Shown piece by piece: positions 7,001 through 9,117 of a stretch of 9,117 bases of DNA. The position numbers were made by a program, and so were the translations under genes. The stretch lies in NCBI GenBank assembly GCA_025057735.1, contig JANWUU010000085.1, positions 1 through 9,117 of the forward strand. Direction: 5' to 3'. Under the pieces are notes generated by a model, which was not told where the DNA came from, ran no database searches, and worked only from the letters and a program-made list of their open reading frames with translations. The DNA comes from Burkholderiaceae bacterium. Its GTDB lineage: Bacteria > Pseudomonadota > Gammaproteobacteria > Burkholderiales > Burkholderiaceae. The first letter of the stretch is position 1; every line of letters starts with the position of its first letter.

Positions 7001-9117
7001 ATGCGCGCGATGCTGCACCAGTTCGCCGCCGGGCTCTACCCGGACGAAGCGCCGCTGGAGGCCGCCGCCGTGGCCGAACTGCGCCAGGTGGCGCGCGCAT
7101 TCGCGCCGCCCGCTCCGGTGCTGGAGCCGGTGGCCGCCGAGCCGCCGGAGGACGACGCCGCGCCGGCGCCTGCCGTTGCCGCGCCGCCGGCGCCGATGGA
7201 CGAGGAGATCGTGCTCGACGTCGCCCCGCCGCTGGCCGCGCCGCCGGTGGTGGAGGAGGTCGATGCGGACGCCTGGCCGGCCCCGCAGGCCGCGGCGCTG
7301 GATGCGGGCGCCGCTGCACCGGCGCGCGCCGAGGAAGACAACCGCGCCGCCGCCAGCGACGACATCGATCCGGACCTGCTACCGGTCTTCGTCGCCGAGG
7401 CCAACGATCTGCTGCCGGCCATCGCCGCCGGTCTGCGCGCGCTCGCCGCCAACCCCAACGACCGGGCGGTGGCGCGCGAGCTGATGCGCCAGTTGCATAC
7501 CGCCAAGGGCAGTGCGCGCATGGCCGGCGCGATGCGCATCGGCGAGTTGGTCCACGACATGGAGACGCGCATCGAGGCGGCGATGAACCTCGTCAGCGTG
7601 CCGCCGGTCGTGATCGAGGACCTGCAGAGCCAGTACGACCAGGTGCACGCGCTGTTCGACCGCCTGCAGCGTCCGCAGCCGGCCGCGCCGGCGCCGGCGG
7701 CGGCGCCCGCGGCGCCGCTCGCGCCCGTGATCGAGCTGGCGGCCGTGCGGCCCGAACCGGCGCGCGCGGCGCCGGAGGCGGCACCGGTCGCCCCGACGCC
7801 GCCGGCTTCCGTGATCCGCGTGCGCGCCGATCTGCTGGACCGGCTGGTCGATCAGGCGGGCGAGGTGGCCATCGCGCGCGCCAAGCTCGAAAACGAGGTC
7901 GGCGCCCTCAAAGGGGCGCTGGCGGATCTGACCGAGAACGTGGCGCGGCTGCGCACGCAACTGCGCGAGCTGGAGATCCAGGCCGACGCGCAGATCCAGG
8001 CGCGCGCCGACCAGCTCGCCAAGGACTCGGCCACCTTCGATCCGCTCGAATTCGACCGCTACACCCGCCTGCAGGAACTGACGCGCCTGCTGGCCGAATC
8101 GGTCGAGGACGTGGCGATGGTCCAGAGCAACATGCTCAAGGGCCTGCAGATGGCCGACCAGGATCTCAGCGCGCAGTCGCGCCTGACGCGCGAGCTGCAG
8201 CAGCAGCTGATGCGGGTGCGGCTGGTGCCGTTTGCCAATGTCGCCGAGCGCCTGTACCGCGTCGCACGCCAGACCGCCAAGGAACTGGGCAAGCGCGTGA
8301 ACCTGGAGATCCGCGGCGGGTCCACCGAGATCGACCGCGGCGTGCTGGAGCGCATGACCGCGCCGTTCGAGCACCTGGTACGCAACGCCATCGTGCACGG
8401 ACTGGAGACGCCCGAGCAGCGCCGCGCGGCTGGCAAGCGCGACACCGGTGAACTGACCATCGAGGTGCGGCAGGAGGGCAACGAGATCGTCGTCGTCTTC
8501 GCCGACGACGGTGCCGGGCTGGCGCTGGAGCGTATCCGCGAGCGTGCCGTCGCGCAGGGACTGATCGGCCGCTACCAGGTGTTGAGCGACCGCGAGCTGA
8601 TGGACCTGATCTTCGCGCCCGGCTTCTCCACCGCCGAGGAGGTCACCGAACTGGCCGGCCGCGGCGTCGGCATGGACGTGGTGCGGGCGGAACTGGCTTC
8701 TTTCGGCGGCCGCATCACGGTGGCGAGCGAACCCGGGCAGGGTGCGCGCTTCACGCTGTACCTGCCGCTCACGCTGGCGATCACGCAGGTCGTGCTCGCC
8801 ACCGTGGGCGCGCGCCGTTACGCGATCCCGTCGGCGATGGTCGAGCAGGTACGCCGCTTCAAGCCGGTGCAGCTGCTGCCTGCGCTCGCCGAGGGGCAGA
8901 TCTCCATCCCGCCGGTCGGCGAGGTCGTGCTGCGGCCGTTGGCGCAGTTGCTCGGCGAGGAGGTGATGCCGCATCTGGCCAAGCAGGCGCCGGTGGTGCT
9001 GCTGCGCTCCGGCGAGGATCGGCTGGCGGTGATGGTCGACGAGGTCTCGACCAACCAGGAGGTGGTGGTCAAGAGCGTGGGGCCGCAGGTGTCGCGGCTG
9101 GCCGGCATCCTCGGCGC
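4034..9117 (+). CDS. pilL: chemosensory histidine kinase PilL/ChpA (CheA-type, multi-HPt), 3' end outside window
   Basis: Giant cytoplasmic kinase of the Pil-Chp system, read open from the ATG at 4034 for 1694 residues without a stop. It autophosphorylates HPt histidines and should phosphorylate PilG and PilH. Order: a divergent HPt with H58 (H-Q-A-G-G-A-L); a ChpA/FimL-like helical region (about 100-560; marks F-W-W at 217-219, N-L-G-A-I-G-F-F from 532); a helical module lacking the histidine (about 597-680); a canonical HPt with H743 (H-T-L-K-G-S-S, domain about 700-795); an HPt with H938 (H-S-L-A-G-I-A, lysine lost); an HPt with H1155 (H-T-A-K-G-S-A). Ala/Pro linkers separate these. The core starts at about 1260: a long dimerisation helix region, then the ATPase with N box H1447-L-V-R-N, G1 D1491-D-G-A-G, F box F1527-A-P-G-F, and G2 G1542-R-G-V-G. 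The CheW-like P5 domain (from about 1583) is cut by the edge. A carboxyl receiver is usual in the family but not visible. The gap to pilJ is 22 bases; the ribosome site (GGGA, 4025-4028) is modest. Confidence 0.95.
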   Translation, partial: MESHDPNQLLDAATDIAPLAWVIDEIRASLAQAVDGVKAFLANKQDVQRLRDAGTQVHQAGGALRLLDLRGVALVTEAIEQALRRWQSEPKECVPSAVRSVETAAAAVVAYLEGLLAGQPNQPIRLFPYYRDVLQLTQAARVHPADLLFPDLTRRPAFHRLESRPLTSDQLRVRRVRFEEGLLGFLRDVENVRARTQMRDALADLEQLPLRGLTRSFWWVVRGLLEALAARHVPVDTDLKRVLARLNLQLRRLIEGGAAVAERLMVDALYYVGRAEDGLPRVAEIKRLYGLTALIPPDFERASLTTIDAEAMRALKEALAQAKTLWGAVAGGAGGTKFDAEIRQAHAAALRLEAAAIAQVLQTVAGVTRDFGRLASSVRETLALEVAAALLFVELGVEQLPRSDDEYARRAQAVVDRLQAAFAGAALPDSAPWLSELARKAQDRLTMATVVAETQATLREIETRLDKFFRQPAERGELAATLPMFDQVCGVLAVLGADDAVAALRSVQSSVRAFAEAGAPEQPEEFARIAGNLGAIGFFVESLVQDAERPRGMFRYDPDTGVFSADLTRPPQDAVEAPADDLETPLPLAEARRPENVEVTLAQHLELARAMAERLSQNAGDQAAFTGLSRLLPQMANEAELIDDAALKDRIARAALLLTQFAAARDPQTARELAALLAPPAAAPLPAPSAPLPESEAAADRELLDIFIEEANEVLAALAPNLDSLRAAPDDRAILTTVRRAFHTLKGSSRMVGLKDFGEGAWAIEQCFNLWLAQERPANEDLLQLATTAHRLMREWIAAIAAQPRRAIDVGELVAAAQRVREGAPFVYTAAEPQPPKALGSAEALKAPAALPTLEPGSAVIGTDAPAVRAAPAPSPPADSAPAADEPKRIGPLEISHGLYAVFLNEADETIRMLAQDIAEWRFEPQRRVSALAVRRAHSLAGIAATVGLAPLSSLADPLDDLMQELDRQVQPPVLSPAQFDVLERAVERMRAMLHQFAAGLYPDEAPLEAAAVAELRQVARAFAPPAPVLEPVAAEPPEDDAAPAPAVAAPPAPMDEEIVLDVAPPLAAPPVVEEVDADAWPAPQAAALDAGAAAPARAEEDNRAAASDDIDPDLLPVFVAEANDLLPAIAAGLRALAANPNDRAVARELMRQLHTAKGSARMAGAMRIGELVHDMETRIEAAMNLVSVPPVVIEDLQSQYDQVHALFDRLQRPQPAAPAPAAAPAAPLAPVIELAAVRPEPARAAPEAAPVAPTPPASVIRVRADLLDRLVDQAGEVAIARAKLENEVGALKGALADLTENVARLRTQLRELEIQADAQIQARADQLAKDSATFDPLEFDRYTRLQELTRLLAESVEDVAMVQSNMLKGLQMADQDLSAQSRLTRELQQQLMRVRLVPFANVAERLYRVARQTAKELGKRVNLEIRGGSTEIDRGVLERMTAPFEHLVRNAIVHGLETPEQRRAAGKRDTGELTIEVRQEGNEIVVVFADDGAGLALERIRERAVAQGLIGRYQVLSDRELMDLIFAPGFSTAEEVTELAGRGVGMDVVRAELASFGGRITVASEPGQGARFTLYLPLTLAITQVVLATVGARRYAIPSAMVEQVRRFKPVQLLPALAEGQISIPPVGEVVLRPLAQLLGEEVMPHLAKQAPVVLLRSGEDRLAVMVDEVSTNQEVVVKSVGPQVSRLAGILG
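7673..7810 (+). repeat. low-complexity Ala/Pro linker in pilL before the kinase core
   Basis: Residues about 1214-1259 of PilL are almost wholly Ala and Pro with a few Arg, Val and Glu, encoded by runs of GCG, GCC and CCG triplets. It joins the last HPt (H1155) to the kinase core and is probably a flexible tether that lets the HPt modules reach the ATPase domain. Two longer linkers of the same kind lie at 6521-6715 (residues 830-894) and 7103-7363 (residues 1024-1110). Such tracts are prone to length change and to assembly error. Confidence 0.7.

Noticed and set aside
4331..7018. Minus-strand open frame of 895 codons opposite pilL
   Set aside because: Its product is a compositionally odd Arg/Gln/His/Leu/Gly-rich string with no domain I recognise. 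The plus frame over the same bases encodes recognisable HPt and FimL-like domains. Long antisense frames are expected in G+C-rich genes with G or C at third positions.
6793..8451. Plus-strand open frame of 552 codons inside pilL
   Set aside because: It is the shifted-frame reading of the HPt linkers and kinase core, almost all Arg, Ala and Gly. The kinase boxes are in the other frame, which runs unbroken from 4034.
7379..8974. Minus-strand open frame of 531 codons opposite the kinase core
   Set aside because: Antisense of the ATPase and P5 domains, whose N, G1, F and G2 boxes are plain on the plus strand.
4034..9117. Possible frameshift or gene break in pilL, given its size
   Set aside because: I read the frame codon by codon from 4034 to 9117 and found no stop. 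Expected domains appear in order in the same frame, so the gene is intact as far as the window shows.
1..9117. Mobile elements, CRISPR arrays, tRNA or rRNA genes
   Set aside because: No regular spaced repeats, terminal inverted repeats, transposase-like proteins or RNA gene signatures were seen. Coding is nearly continuous and consistent with one conserved cluster.

Overview
The window is a plus-strand gene cluster from a high-G+C proteobacterium, most likely a betaproteobacterium (Rhodocyclales or Burkholderiales-like; lineage is inference). It carries the chemosensory Pil-Chp system that controls type IV pilus twitching and surface sensing. The gene order is rubredoxin - pilG - pilH - pilI - pilJ - pilL/chpA. 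This fits the betaproteobacterial arrangement better than the Pseudomonas one, because no pilK methyltransferase gene lies between pilJ and the kinase gene.

Layout: 1-59 is a short leader with a possible -10 element. 60-248 is a 62-residue rubredoxin. 249-323 is a 75-base gap with a G+C-rich hairpin. 324-719 is the CheY-like regulator PilG and 753-1118 the CheY-like regulator PilH. 1131-1655 is the CheW-like adaptor PilI. 1656-1737 is an 82-base gap with small inverted repeats and a good ribosome binding site. 1738-4011 is the methyl-accepting transducer PilJ. 4034 to the window edge (9117) is the giant CheA-type kinase PilL/ChpA: 1694 residues are visible and the gene is still open where the window stops, inside the CheW-like P5 domain.

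How the genes work together (known from Pil-Chp of Pseudomonas aeruginosa, inferred here by homology): PilJ in the inner membrane senses periplasmic or pilus-linked signals and, through PilI, sets the activity of the PilL kinase. PilL autophosphorylates its HPt modules and passes phosphate to PilG and PilH. These tune the pilus extension and retraction motors and, in Pseudomonas, cAMP production. The rubredoxin is a small iron electron carrier with no known part in this pathway; its place at the head of the cluster is the least explained item.

I found no mobile elements, CRISPR arrays, tRNA or rRNA. The window looks like ordinary core chromosome. I see no undescribed system. The points worth a second look are the variable HPt modules of PilL, the long cytoplasmic head of PilJ, the missing pilK, and the rubredoxin linkage.
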